Shown: in pieces, positions 40,448-53,365 of the stretch
Layout of the letters: each line of letters begins with the position of its first letter
How positions within the stretch are numbered: position 1 is the stretch's first letter
Source of the DNA: Alnus glutinosa
Taxonomy: Eukaryota > Streptophyta > Magnoliopsida > Fagales > Betulaceae
DNA length: 64,000 nucleotides
Assembly: GCF_958979055.1 (NCBI RefSeq)
Contig: NC_084894.1
Location: forward strand, 18,631,616-18,695,615
Reading direction: 5' to 3'
Notes under the pieces: generated by a model
The model's input: only the letters and a program-made list of their open reading frames with translations
Told to the model about the DNA's origin: nothing
The model's database searches: none
Made by a program: the position numbers and the translations under genes

Positions 40448-43230
40448 GTATGGTATCAGAGCAGTTGTTCTGCGACCTAGTGAACATTCAGTGTCATACT
40501 GTAACTTGGGTAAGTTACAGTATGGTGTCAGAGCAGTTTGCTCTGAGGACCTTAAGACTTGACCCTAGATGTCTAAGAATAACACAAGAGCTATAGGTGT
40601 AAACCATTTTTATAAAATACTTTGTGTGATGTATTTTAGTGCAGAAACCTTCCACCTTGATGAAATAATTTATGGATATTAAGTTAGTAAATTTATAAAG
40701 CACTCTATAGATATTTCATGTGCTTAGAGATACAACTTTCCCATAACCATAATAAGGATAACCTAAGGATCAGAGATAAATTTTGAGGCTTTGAGGTCTA
40801 TCCAATTAACCCTAGAATGTAAGGAAAGATATGTTATGATTAATGCATCTATTATTCCAAATCTGGTATCTTTTGAAGATAGGTGTATAAAGCGTAAATT
40901 ACTGATTTATATATATTTGAGGAAATTAGTTGATCAAATGATTTGATGAGTTTTGGAGAGGTTACTTTCCCTATGCATCTGATGAACTTTGGGGAAGTTT
41001 ATATATCATTGAGGTTTTCTAGAGCTTAAGTTAAATAAAATCTTGATTATATGATTTATTGATTCTCTTAGAAATCCTTACTTGATGGATAAGTTTATGA
41101 TTAGCAAATTTAAGTATTGATTGACTGCATAACTAAATTGGAGTAATACTAAAGATTTAATCTAATGAAATTTGAGGATGATAGTAATTATGCAGAAATA
41201 GAAAGAAGAACATAGTACCATATAAAAATTACACCTTAGTAAAAGATCGAGTAGAAATAAATAGTTCAATAGATTACAGACATATTAGATGATATGAACG
41301 GTGCGTAAAAGAATAATTATTGTCTTAACAAGATGAACTGCTTTTGATTCAAAGAAAAATAGACTTGCAAAACAGGACCTTTTCTGCACCATTCCCGGAG
41401 AATACTGGTATGCTTATACCTACAGGTATTTCATAATACTGCAGTTAGTTATTTATTTTTGTAAATAAAAATTTCTAGATCGAATAGAATACCTGACTAA
41501 GTTTCTGGGCGGAAAACCCTGAGGTTTTGGACTACACGCAAGAGGTCCTGGTGTTGTTCTTGGAGACGATTGGTATTCTGCTCCAAGTCAGCATACCTCT
41601 TTTCCAAGTCTTTCGCATAGGAATTCACCACCTTCTTCAACCTTTTATTCTCCTGCTGAAGAACCCGATTCCTTCGCCTAAAGTCCACATACATTCACTG
41701 CAAAGTCAAGATTTGAACTTTCAACGCTTGAATTTCGTTCCCTCGAACTTGCAGACGGCGAGCCATATTGGAAACCGAAGAAGCACCCTGAATACTGAAT
41801 GCTAAAGAATCATTGATGGCTTGAGCATCGGTCCTATCAGCCAACAACTTTTCATCTCGAGGAGTCATGATGCCTTGAGCTATAGATGCAGCTACTGCAT
41901 CACTCAGCATCACAGAGTCATTAGTCAGAAGAGGACCTCTCTGAGATAGGAACAATGGGCGCCAAATTTCTGGTACTACAGGCGCAGCATTCAGATCAAG
42001 ATTATTTTGAGAGGATGAAGAAGCCATTTTTTTTGGAAAACTAAGAAAATGATGATACTCCTCAAAGGACCTGATGGAGAAAAGAAAGAAATGAAGCGGT
42101 TATTCGAAAGATCTGAAGGAAGAAAAGAGAACTTAATCAGTGAATGAGACGCAGTCTAATCAAACGTCATTCTGAGCGTAGCTGCCACTACCACTAGCAG
42201 ACAGCTCTCGAATCACGAGCTCTCTCATTTTTCAACTTTCACCCTTTTCACCTTCTCGAATTCCGAATTCACCCAATGGCTTTTCCGGATTTCTCGCCGC
42301 ACTTTTCGCACCTTGCAGAGCTGGAAGAGCATCTCGAGATAGAGCTGGATGAGCATTCCGAGAAAAGGAGAGAGCGTTTCACGACCCACTGTCGGCACCA
42401 CTTGCACCGTTTCCTCTCAAATCTCTATAAATTCATTCGTCTTCCCTCTTGCAAAGCACACCTTTCAGCTCTCAACCCTTCACACTTTGAGAGCCAAATC
42501 TTCTTCTGGTCTAAACTTATCATCGCTCCTGAGATAGAAGATGTAGTACCACCACCTCAAACCTAAATCAAGAAAAATGCAGCATCACAACCAGATTCAC
42601 AAACAACGAAGCAGGACTATCCTTGATCTTAACATCTAGAAGCAGGATTATCCTTGATCATGCTTCTGAGATGAAGTATCTTTCTCTTCCTTCGCATCAC
42701 CATAAAATTTTCTAGCATCTACTCTCAATCCGGTGATGGCGATCTGTGACAGAAGAGAGAGAGCACCACGATATGAGTACCGCACTCATATCCTTTCCGG
42801 ATTGCTTGCCTTGACTTCTTTGCTTTCTTCACCTTCCCCACCTTCCTCTCCTTCGAGGCTTCCATGTTCTCATTTGGCAAGCTTTCCACCAAGATTATCA
42901 GAAAACATCCTCATAAAAGGGATTTGTTGTACAAGAAATTTTCCTATAATGAGAAATGAATATTTTCCCTTCTTCAAGCTACACATTTGTTTGATCTATT
43001 ATACTTCTTGTTATTATGAGCTTAAAATATTATATTTGATAACTATCACACGGTGCGGTATACTTGTTTATTTTTTTTTTTTGTGTCTAATAAATTAGAT
43101 GCTTCACATAAAAAAATCTGTATCACTAGACTTAAGATTTTAGAATCTAAATCTTTCCTACTTAGTGTAAACTTTATGCGAAGCATAGTTTACGAATTTC
43201 GGGGACGAAATTCCATTAAGGGGGGAAGAA
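40448..43230 (+). mobile_element. Array interior 2
   Basis: Same layout as interior 1 (primer sites 40451-40464 and 40523-40536, polypurine tract 43218-43230). It carries the private G to A change at 41697 that stops the antisense ORF. Confidence 0.9.
41497..42027 (-). pseudogene. Antisense coiled-coil ORF, copy 2 (nonsense mutation)
   Basis: Identical to copies 1 and 3 except that codon 111 (CGA, Arg) is TGA (41695-41697). The N-terminal 110 codons (41695-42027) remain open, but most of the coiled coil is lost. A Met just after the stop could open a 65-codon remainder at 41497-41694. The change is G to A at a CpG on the plus strand, as expected from deamination of methylated C on the coding strand. 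Confidence 0.85.
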
Positions 43231-45935
43231 TGTAGCGCCCCAGATTTTTAGTAATGCAATTAATGTCTTAAACTAGAATTTAAGATTAAATGAATAGACT
43301 GACGGAATTATTCAGTAGACTAATTGGCATAATAATATTAATAAATAATATTAATGTGTAATATGTACAATATATATTTGGTTTATAAATTTATTATGTT
43401 TAAATATTATTGAGATAATAATATTACCTATGAAACGAACTAGACTCAAAACGAGTTTAAAATTACACTCTAGTGAATTATTATTAATAAAGACCTAGTG
43501 TAAAAATACCTAAATCTGCAATAATATCTGCAGGTGATTCGATGCATTTTCTGATAAAATGCTTACCGACACTCTCTTCCACCGACAGTGTTTATATTTA
43601 TTTATTCATAAATTGATTATTTTTAATCAGCCGTCCACCTGCTATAATCCATTGCCGACATTCTTGCCGACACTTATTCTTTTAAAACTGTCTGTTTCCC
43701 TTCAGAAAATACTCGCACCTCCCATGAACTAAGCTTCTTCCTTCTGATCTTCTTAATTTCCTCCCCCACTGTCTCTTATTCTTTGCTGTCCCGATGCATA
43801 TGAGGAATTGAGATTGAGAGTAGGAGAGTGAGTTGAGAGAAAGAGATGAGATGAGATGAGATGAGATGAGAAATAGAAGCAAGCAAGAGATTAAGAGTAA
43901 GTAGAGAATTGAGAGAGAAGCAGAATTTGAGAGAGAAAGAAGGAGTGAAATGAAGAGAGAAACAGAGGCAGAGAGGGAGATCCGGCCGATCCTTCAGTAG
44001 AGTCCCGGCCGATTGTAGCAGACCGAGAGAGAGAAGATGAGAGACCCGAAGCCGTGAACCCCAAGCAAACCCGAAGATCCGGCGTGAGCCCAGCCAAAAC
44101 CCACAACTCAGCACCGATGGCTGGCGGACGGCGTCACCCAGCAGAGCCCATCCCATCCCGGCGTGACCCAGGACCCGATCGTGGAGCCGTGAACCACGAC
44201 CCGTCCAACCCAGCCGTGAAACCATGAACCCAACGAACCCGTGCGTGATCCAGCCATGATCCATGACCCAGCCGTGAAGACCACCGACCCAGAAGCCCAT
44301 TCCAGCTGCGATTCAGACCAGACCCGTGAACCTCGGCCCAACCCAGACGATCCAGCTGAACCCGTGAACCCCGGCCCAACCCGTGACCCGTGAGCCCAGT
44401 CCAGCAAGCAGTAGCTGAGCCCAGTCCAGCCCATCCCAGCAAGCAAGCCCAACCCAGTCGGCCCACGAACCAATTTCAGCCCAGACCCGCTGAGCCTGAC
44501 CCAGCAGTGATCCAACCATGACCTGAACCCGGAGACCCGACCCGCCGGTGACCCGTCTCCGGCAGAGTCTTCCGGCGACTTTTCCGGTAACCTTTCCGGC
44601 GACTTCCCGTGACCAAACTCACCGTTTTCACTAGATTTTCTAGTAAAATCCTTAATGTGAGTTTCTGGGTTTTTAATTAACTTAATGGTATATACTTACA
44701 TGAAATCAATTAATAAGTATTTTAGATTATAACTTTGATAAATATAGAATTGAATATTTTGATAAATAACTTATTAATGTATATTATATTTATTGAGTGT
44801 TTAAATCATATGTAGAATAATATGGAAAATGAATAATCGGTGCTATTAAAAATATTAGAGGATGGTTTAAGTGTTAAAACTAAGAATAATAATAACATTA
44901 GGCAAAGAGGTTTTATAAATAGAATTAGGATTTGTGCTAAATGATGTTAACACTTTGTGTGGATATACCTATAATTTTTCAGATGATGACTTGAGAGACT
45001 GCATGAATTGGCTGTAAGTATTTCTATACTTACTGAGAACGAAGCTGGTGGTTTTTCCATAATATTGTGTTTATTGTTTTATTTAATTTGTTCATTGCAT
45101 GTGGCCGATCATGCATAGCATGTTGTGTCTAAAATAATAAAATACGGCTGATAAGATAGCCAGTGCATCAGTTGACTTGGGGGGTTAAAAAACCAAAGCT
45201 GATGTAGTAGCAAGGGGAAGAAAGGCTCATCAGTGAACCCTAAAAAGTGCGAGTCCGAAGTCTTAATATATAACTAATGCTGGGACCGGTAGGATTCCAG
45301 TAAAAACAGGTAAGACTTTAAGTGGGAGGCAACGGACGTGAACGGGTTCTGATAACCTAGAACGAGAGGTCTGAAGAAAGATGATCATAAAATACAAACT
45401 AAATGGTTACTACGATGCATATTCATACAACTCATACATTTGCATTATACGCATGGTTATAAAGCCATAACTGCATGTTAAGAGAATTTATTAAGTAAAT
45501 CAGTATTCACCGTATTATTGGAAACAGTGGACTCACTTTGGTTGTTTTGTGTTTTTGTTCCTATATACATATATTCCGTTAATGCAGGTTAATAGACAAA
45601 GACCAGAACTCAAGAGGTTTTATAGCTAAGGACGCATAGTTTATATTTTGTTTGTAGTCTTCTGTGTTTATAGCATTTTATATTGACAAAATTGCTAATG
45701 ATTTATATGTATTCTTTTGTGTCATTATGGACACCTGTTTCCTTGTATTTGTTATAAAAATTTTCTAATGAATATCTAGAGGTATTTAATTTAAAAGCTC
45801 TAATGTGTTATTTAATCCAAGCATGTTGGTTAAAAATATATTCCGCTGCGAGAGTTTATCTCTGATGTAGTAACGTCACGTGGAAACCGGAGGTTTCTGC
45901 TTACGAATTTGCTGGCTCAAATTCGGGGCGTTACA
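43231..45935 (+). repeat. Array LTR 3
   Basis: 2,705 bp, same ends and same open frames as LTRs 1, 2 and 4, without net insertion or deletion. Confidence 0.93.
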
Positions 45936-48718
45936 GTATGGTATCAGAGCAGTTGTTCTGCGACCTAGTGAACATTCAGTGTCATACTGTAACTTGGGTA
46001 AGTTACAGTATGGTGTCAGAGCAGTTTGCTCTGAGGACCTTAAGACTTGACCCTAGATGTCTAAGAATAACACAAGAGCTATAGGTGTAAACCATTTTTA
46101 TAAAATACTTTGTGTGATGTATTTTAGTGCAGAAACCTTCCACCTTGATGAAATAATTTATGGATATTAAGTTAGTAAATTTATAAAGCACTCTATAGAT
46201 ATTTCATGTGCTTAGAGATACAACTTTCCCATAACCATAATAAGGATAACCTAAGGATCAGAGATAAATTTTGAGGCTTTGAGGTCTATCCAATTAACCC
46301 TAGAATGTAAGGAAAGATATGTTATGATTAATGCATCTATTATTCCAAATCTGGTATCTTTTGAAGATAGGTGTATAAAGCGTAAATTACTGATTTATAT
46401 ATATTTGAGGAAATTAGTTGATCAAATGATTTGATGAGTTTTGGAGAGGTTACTTTCCCTATGCATCTGATGAACTTTGGGGAAGTTTATATATCATTGA
46501 GGTTTTCTAGAGCTTAAGTTAAATAAAATCTTGATTATATGATTTATTGATTCTCTTAGAAATCCTTACTTGATGGATAAGTTTATGATTAGCAAATTTA
46601 AGTATTGATTGACTGCATAACTAAATTGGAGTAATACTAAAGATTTAATCTAATGAAATTTGAGGATGATAGTAATTATGCAGAAATAGAAAGAAGAACA
46701 TAGTACCATATAAAAATTACACCTTAGTAAAAGATCGAGTAGAAATAAATAGTTCAATAGATTACAGACATATTAGATGATATGAACGGTGCGTAAAAGA
46801 ATAATTATTGTCTTAACAAGATGAACTGCTTTTGATTCAAAGAAAAATAGACTTGCAAAACAGGACCTTTTCTGCACCATTCCCGGAGAATACTGGTATG
46901 CTTATACCTACAGGTATTTCATAATACTGCAGTTAGTTATTTATTTTTGTAAATAAAAATTTCTAGATCGAATAGAATACCTGACTAAGTTTCTGGGCGG
47001 AAAACCCTGAGGTTTTGGACTACACGCAAGAGGTCCTGGTGTTGTTCTTGGAGACGATTGGTATTCTGCTCCAAGTCAGCATACCTCTTTTCCAAGTCTT
47101 TCGCATAGGAATTCACCACCTTCTTCAACCTTTTATTCTCCTGCTGAAGAACCCGATTCCTTCGCCTAAAGTCCACATACATTCGCTGCAAAGTCAAGAT
47201 TTGAACTTTCAACGCTTGAATTTCGTTCCCTCGAACTTGCAGACGGCGAGCCATATTGGAAACCGAAGAAGCACCCTGAATACTGAATGCTAAAGAATCA
47301 TTGATGGCTTGAGCATCGGTCCTATCAGCCAACAACTTTTCATCTCGAGGAGTCATGATGCCTTGAGCTATAGATGCAGCTACTGCATCACTCAGCATCA
47401 CAGAGTCATTAGTCAGAAGAGGACCTCTCTGAGATAGGAACAATGGGCGCCAAATTTCTGGTACTACAGGCGCAGCATTCAGATCAAGATTATTTTGAGA
47501 GGATGAAGAAGCCATTTTTTTTGGAAAACTAAGAAAATGATGATACTCCTCAAAGGACCTGATGGAGAAAAGAAAGAAATGAAGCGGTTATTCGAAAGAT
47601 CTGAAGGAAGAAAAGAGAACTTAATCAGTGAATGAGACGCAGTCTAATCAAACGTCATTCTGAGCGTAGCTGCCACTACCACTAGCAGACAGCTCTCGAA
47701 TCACGAGCTCTCTCATTTTTCAACTTTCACCCTTTTCACCTTCTCGAATTCCGAATTCACCCAATGGCTTTTCCGGATTTCTCGCCGCACTTTTCGCACC
47801 TTGCAGAGCTGGAAGAGCATCTCGAGATAGAGCTGGATGAGCATTCCGAGAAAAGGAGAGAGCGTTTCACGACCCACTGTCGGCACCACTTGCACCGTTT
47901 CCTCTCAAATCTCTATAAATTCATTCGTCTTCCCTCTTGCAAAGCACACCTTTCAGCTCTCAACCCTTCACACTTTGAGAGCCAAATCTTCTTCTGGTCT
48001 AAACTTATCATCGCTCCTGAGATAGAAGATGTAGTACCACCACCTCAAACCTAAATCAAGAAAAATGCAGCATCACAACCAGATTCACAAACAACGAAGC
48101 AGGACTATCCTTGATCTTAACATCTAGAAGCAGGATTATCCTTGATCATGCTTCTGAGATGAAGTATCTTTCTCTTCCTTCGCATCACCATAAAATTTTC
48201 TAGCATCTACTCTCAATCCGGTGATGGCGATCTGTGACAGAAGAGAGAGAGCACCACGATATGAGTACCGCACTCATATCCTTTCCGGATTGCTTGCCTT
48301 GACTTCTTTGCTTTCTTCACCTTCCCCACCTTCCTCTCCTTCGAGGCTTCCATGTTCTCATTTGGCAAGCTTTCCACCAAGATTATCAGAAAACATCCTC
48401 ATAAAAGGGATTTGTTGTACAAGAAATTTTCCTATAATGAGAAATGAATATTTTGCCTTCTTCAAGCTACACATTTGTTTGATCTATTATACTTCTTGTT
48501 ATTATGAGCTTAAAATATTATATTTGATAACTATCACACGGTGCGGTATACTTGTTTATTTTTTTTTTTTGTGTCTAATAAATTAGATGCTTCACATAAA
48601 AAAATCTGTATCACTAGACTTAAGATTTTAGAATCTAAATCTTTCCTACTTAGTGTAAACTTTATGCGAAGCATAGTTTACGAATTTCGGGGACGAAATT
48701 CCATTAAGGGGGGAAGAA
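45936..48718 (+). mobile_element. Array interior 3
   Basis: Same layout as interior 1 (primer sites 45939-45952 and 46011-46024, polypurine tract 48706-48718). It carries a private C to G change at 48455. Confidence 0.9.
46985..47515 (-). CDS. Antisense coiled-coil ORF, copy 3 (intact)
   Basis: 176 codons, same translation as copy 1, including Arg111. Its context is the same as for copy 1. Whether any copy is expressed cannot be told from sequence. Confidence 0.7.
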   Translation of the reverse strand: MASSSSQNNLDLNAAPVVPEIWRPLFLSQRGPLLTNDSVMLSDAVAASIAQGIMTPRDEKLLADRTDAQAINDSLAFSIQGASSVSNMARRLQVRGNEIQALKVQILTLQRMYVDFRRRNRVLQQENKRLKKVVNSYAKDLEKRYADLEQNTNRLQEQHQDLLRVVQNLRVFRPET

Positions 48719-51423
48719 TGTAGCGCCCCAGATTTTTAGTAATGCAATTAATGTCTTAAACTAGAATTTAAGATTAAATGAATAGACTGACGGAATTATT
48801 CAGTAGACTAATTGGCATAATAATATTAATAAATAATATTAATGTGTAATATGTACAATATATATTTGGTTTATAAATTTATTATGTTTAAATATTATTG
48901 AGATAATAATATTACCTATGAAACGAACTAGACTCAAAACGAGTTTAAAATTACACTCTAGTGAATTATTATTAATAAAGACCTAGTGTAAAAATACCTA
49001 AATCTGCAATAATATCTGCAGGTGATTCGATGCATTTTCTGATAAAATGCTTACCGACACTCTCTTCCACCGACAGTGTTTATATTTATTTATTCATAAA
49101 TTGATTATTTTTAATCAGCCGTCCACCTGCTATAATCCATTGCCGACATTCTTGCCGACACTTATTCTTTTAAAACTGTCTGTTTCCCTTCAGAAAATAC
49201 TCGCACCTCCCATGAACTAAGCTTCTTCCTTCTGATCTTCTTAATTTCCTCCCCCACTGTCTCTTATTCTTTGCTGTCCCGATGCATATGAGGAATTGAG
49301 ATTGAGAGTAGGAGAGTGAGTTGAGAGAAAGAGATGAGATGAGATGAGATGAGATGAGAAATAGAAGCAAGCAAGAGATTAAGAGTAAGTAGAGAATTGA
49401 GAGAGAAGCAGAATTTGAGAGAGAAAGAAGGAGTGAAATGAAGAGAGAAACAGAGGCAGAGAGGGAGATCCGGCCGATCCTTCAGTAGAGTCCCGGCCGA
49501 TTGTAGCAGACCGAGAGAGAGAAGATGAGAGACCCGAAGCCGTGAACCCCAAGCAAACCCGAAGATCCGGCGTGAGCCCAGCCAAAACCCACAACTCAGC
49601 ACCGATGGCTGGCGGACGGCGTCACCCAGCAGAGCCCATCCCATCCCGGCGTGACCCAGGACCCGATCGTGGAGCCGTGAACCACGACCCGTCCAACCCA
49701 GCCGTGAAACCATGAACCCAACGAACCCGTGCGTGATCCAGCCATGATCCATGACCCAGCCGTGAAGACCACCGACCCAGAAGCCCATTCCAGCTGCGAT
49801 TCAGACCAGACCCGTGAACCTCGGCCCAACCCAGACGATCCAGCTGAACCCGTGAACCCCGGCCCAACCCGTGACCCGTGAGCCCAGTCCAGCAAGCAGT
49901 AGCTGAGCCCAGTCCAGCCCATCCCAGCAAGCAAGCCCAACCCAGTCGGCCCACGAACCAATTTCAGCCCAGACCCGCTGAGCCTGACCCAGCAGTGATC
50001 CAACCATGACCTGAACCCGGAGACCCGACCCGCCGGTGACCCGTCTCCGGCAGAGTCTTCCGGCGACTTTTCCGGTAACCTTTCCGGCGACTTCCCGTGA
50101 CCAAACTCACCGTTTTCACTAGATTTTCTAGTAAAATCCTTAATGTGAGTTTCTGGGTTTTTAATTAACTTAATGGTATATACTTACATGAAATCAATTA
50201 ATAAGTATTTTAGATTATAACTTTGATAAATATAGAATTGAATATTTTGATAAATAACTTATTAATGTATATTATATTTATTGAGTGTTTAAATCATATG
50301 TAGAATAATATGGAAAATGAATAATCGGTGCTATTAAAAATATTAGAGGATGGTTTAAGTGTTAAAACTAAGAATAATAATAACATTAGGCAAAGAGGTT
50401 TTATAAATAGAATTAGGATTTGTGCTAAATGATGTTAACACTTTGTGTGGATATACCTATAATTTTTCAGATGATGACTTGAGAGACTGCATGAATTGGC
50501 TGTAAGTATTTCTATACTTACTGAGAACGAAGCTGGTGGTTTTTCCATAATATTGTGTTTATTGTTTTATTTAATTTGTTCATTGCATGTGGCCGATCAT
50601 GCATAGCATGTTGTGTCTAAAATAATAAAATACGGCTGATAAGATAGCCAGTGCATCAGTTGACTTGGGGGGTTAAAAAACCAAAGCTGATGTAGTAGCA
50701 AGGGGAAGAAAGGCTCATCAGTGAACCCTAAAAAGTGCGAGTCCGAAGTCTTAATATATAACTAATGCTGGGACCGGTAGGATTCCAGTAAAAACAGGTA
50801 AGACTTTAAGTGGGAGGCAACGGACGTGAACGGGTTCTGATAACCTAGAACGAGAGGTCTGAAGAAAGATGATCATAAAATACAAACTAAATGGTTACTA
50901 CGATGCATATTCATACAACTCATACATTTGCATTATACGCATGGTTATAAAGCCATAACTGCATGTTAAGAGAATTTATTAAGTAAATCAGTATTCACCG
51001 TATTATTGGAAACAGTGGACTCACTTTGGTTGTTTTGTGTTTTTGTTCCTATATACATATATTCCGTTAATGCAGGTTAATAGACAAAGACCAGAACTCA
51101 AGAGGTTTTATAGCTAAGGACGCATAGTTTATATTTTGTTTGTAGTCTTCTGTGTTTATAGCATTTTATATTGACAAAATTGCTAATGATTTATATGTAT
51201 TCTTTTGTGTCATTATGGACACCTGTTTCCTTGTATTTGTTATAAAAATTTTCTAATGAATATCTAGAGGTATTTAATTTAAAAGCTCTAATGTGTTATT
51301 TAATCCAAGCATGTTGGTTAAAAATATATTCCGCTGCGAGAGTTTATCTCTGATGTAGTAACGTCACGTGGAAACCGGAGGTTTCTGCTTACGAATTTGC
51401 TGGCTCAAATTCGGGGCGTTACA
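48719..51423 (+). repeat. Array LTR 4
   Basis: Last LTR; ends GGGGCGTTACA and is followed by the TSD GCTTT at 51424-51428. Confidence 0.93.
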
Positions 51424-51428
51424 GCTTT

Positions 51429-52113
51429 TGTGGGATGAAGAAGGTAAAAATAGTGTTCCCATTGGCTGGCTTCATTCTTCTTAGGACTGCTAGCCAAGAT
51501 TGTCATGCAAAATATCTGGCCCATTGCCCGTCATAGTGTTGTTTCACTGAACAGAGCTCCATTGATCAATGCTATCATCAATCAAGTACCCTTCTGCATG
51601 TGTAAGCATATCATCATGACTATGATTGAGCTACAGGAGGATTCTCAGGTATCGTTGCCCTATGGAGGTCTTGTCATTAAAATACTCAAGTCTAAATTGC
51701 CTTCGATACTTGTCAATGAGCCAAAAGATATGCTAGAGATCTTTTGGGATGAAGACTATCTTGAAGTCTAACGCACAGCTCTATAGATTTTTGGATCCTG
51801 ATGAGCTAATTCCCCCAACTGCTTCAGAGCCTTCGATTGCATCCTCTTCCCATTCTGGGCCTTCTAGTAATCTAGTCATGAGTATGCTCACTCGGATTAT
51901 AGATCACCTGCAATCCATGGATGATCATTTTCAGGCATTAAATTCTCAAGTGATAGAAGGATTTCAAACCACGGATAACCGGTTTCAAGTGTTAGAAGCT
52001 AATGTGGCGCAGATCCAGATTAATGTACGGAACACTCCGTTGTCTTATGCCAAAGGATCAGCCGGTTTTGGTGCCTTGGACATTGTTTTCTTCTTTGTCC
52101 ATTTTACTAGCTA
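51429..52113 (+). pseudogene. Copia second ORF, 3' part
   Basis: Continues the sequence cut at 32254. A shifted frame opens with LLAKIVMQNIWPIARHS and RAPLINAIINQVPFCMCKHI, characteristic of the putative plant transposon-protein domain. A stop follows at about 51769, and the last part continues in another frame from 51749 (LKSNAQLYRFLDPDE, then a helical stretch with DDHFQALNSQVIEGF) to 52113. Frameshifts and stops (for example TAG near 51484) show it is decayed. Confidence 0.75.
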
Positions 52114-52300
52114 AACTGTTATGTTTGTCTGGGTTAATAGAACTTTGATACATTCCAAATTTCTTTTGGATGTTTGCTTGTGGGTTTATTACTTTGTTTT
52201 ACCATTTGTTCTTTTGAAACGAAAAGAGGGAGTACATTTTATTTTGGGACCGGTTATGTCTTTTTGCACCAGTTATTTGATGTTGTACCAGAATGGCCAA

Positions 52301-52310
52301 AGGGTGAGTT
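52301..52310 (+). promoter_or_regulatory. Weak polypurine tract of the Copia element
   Basis: AGGGTGAGTT, preceded by 'ggccaa', directly before the 3' LTR. The purine run is partly broken. The corresponding site of the minus element reads AAAGTCGGAGTT. Confidence 0.5.
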
Positions 52311-53365
52311 TGTTGGTTTTATTAGCTAAATTCTGGTAGACAAAAACACTTCCTTTTCTGGACACTAACTTTTCAGGGACACCATAATTCAGAGTCTATT
52401 TCAGATATTATTGCAAAATATTTATTCCAACATGGAAAGAATTGTACAAGGCAAGATCTGCAATATACTGCTCAAGAAAGGAAAGATTCTGAGACAAGGA
52501 AGATTTTGGCAACTTTACAGATGTCAAAGGCAGTTTTCCCTTGTGACCATCCGGACGGCCCAAAGGAAGCGTCCGGACGCTAGCCAATGTTTTCATCCTG
52601 TCTGAACAGCGTATCAAACGCAAACCACAGGGACTTGATGTTCGTACAGCCATCCGAACGCCCATCAGATGCTACCCACAGAGTGCACATGTTCGCACAA
52701 GTGTTAGGACGCAAATGTGGTAGCTACGAACAGTGGAGGTGTTCTACACAACCATCTGGATGCTAGGGCAAGCTGTCCGGACGCGCTTCAGCAACTTATG
52801 AAGAATTGCTGCTTATCGTCTGGACGCCCAATGTCCTGTCCAGACATTGCTTATGAAAATTCAAGTTTGAGTAGAATTTGGATTTTTGTAGCCTATTTAA
52901 AGAGGCTCATAGGCTGTGTATTTGAAAAGAATTCAGTATTGAATTCCTGTGTGCTAAGAGAGGGTGTTTAGACAGAAACTGATAGATGTGCTAGCTCTCT
53001 TAGAGTTTTTATTGTGTGATTTGATCAACTTATTGAAGTCTAACTTACAGATGAGTTCTAAGTTAAAAGATTCCATTGAAGAACTCTTCAAACAGGACGC
53101 CTGGTTGAGAGCCGTTCACGTATAGGTACGTGTTAGAGTTAATGTACGACTACTGCGTCAAAAGTATGTTAGTACAACTGCTTTGTAACTACCATTTTCT
53201 TATGAATAGTGGATTGCTTGGGTTTGGCTACTCCGAAGTAGTTTTTCTCTTTGGTACAAAAAGTTTCACTTCATGACCAATATATCTGTGTTCTTTACTT
53301 TTCTTATTTTATATTTTGGTTTATTGGTTGATCACATGCACACACAAAGGAGTCTTTATTTTTCA
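52311..53365 (+). repeat. Copia 3' LTR (1,055 bp)
   Basis: Starts TGTTGGTTTTATTAG, ends TTTATTTTTCA. It contains a CGTCCGGACG palindrome at 52570-52579 with several variants, a TATA-like TATTTAA at 52894-52900, and 'aagagaggg' leader sequence shared with the 5' LTR. Confidence 0.85.

Larger units (their letters stand above)
32255..51423 (+). mobile_element. Tandem LTR-retrotransposon array: four LTRs, three interiors, 5,488-bp period
   Basis: LTRs of 2,705 bp at 32255, 37743, 43231 and 48719 alternate with 2,783-bp interiors. A single TSD GCTTT flanks the entire array (32250-32254 and 51424-51428), so one insertion was later expanded, or arrived as a concatemer. LTR ends are TGTAGCGCCCC and GGGGCGTTACA. 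Each interior starts with a primer site and ends with a polypurine tract. There is no gag or pol; each interior has a 176-codon antisense ORF. Interiors end with EFRGRNSIKGGRM, resembling the end of Tekay/Del-type chromovirus pol, so this is probably a non-autonomous (LARD-type) derivative of such an element. By eye only two substitutions separate the units (41697, 48455). Confidence 0.93.
27631..53365 (+). mobile_element. Pol-less Copia-type LTR retrotransposon, interrupted by the tandem array
   Basis: Order: truncated 5' LTR 27631-28072, primer site, gag pseudogene 28148-29976, spacer 29977-31821, second ORF 31822-32254 continued at 51429-52113, and 3' LTR 52311-53365. The array 32255-51423 splits the second ORF. 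Without the array the element is about 6.6 kb. No protease, integrase, reverse transcriptase or RNase H domain appears in any frame between gag and the second ORF. The same arrangement is seen in the minus-strand element at 11361-22203, so the absence of pol is a family trait rather than damage to one copy. Confidence 0.8.
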
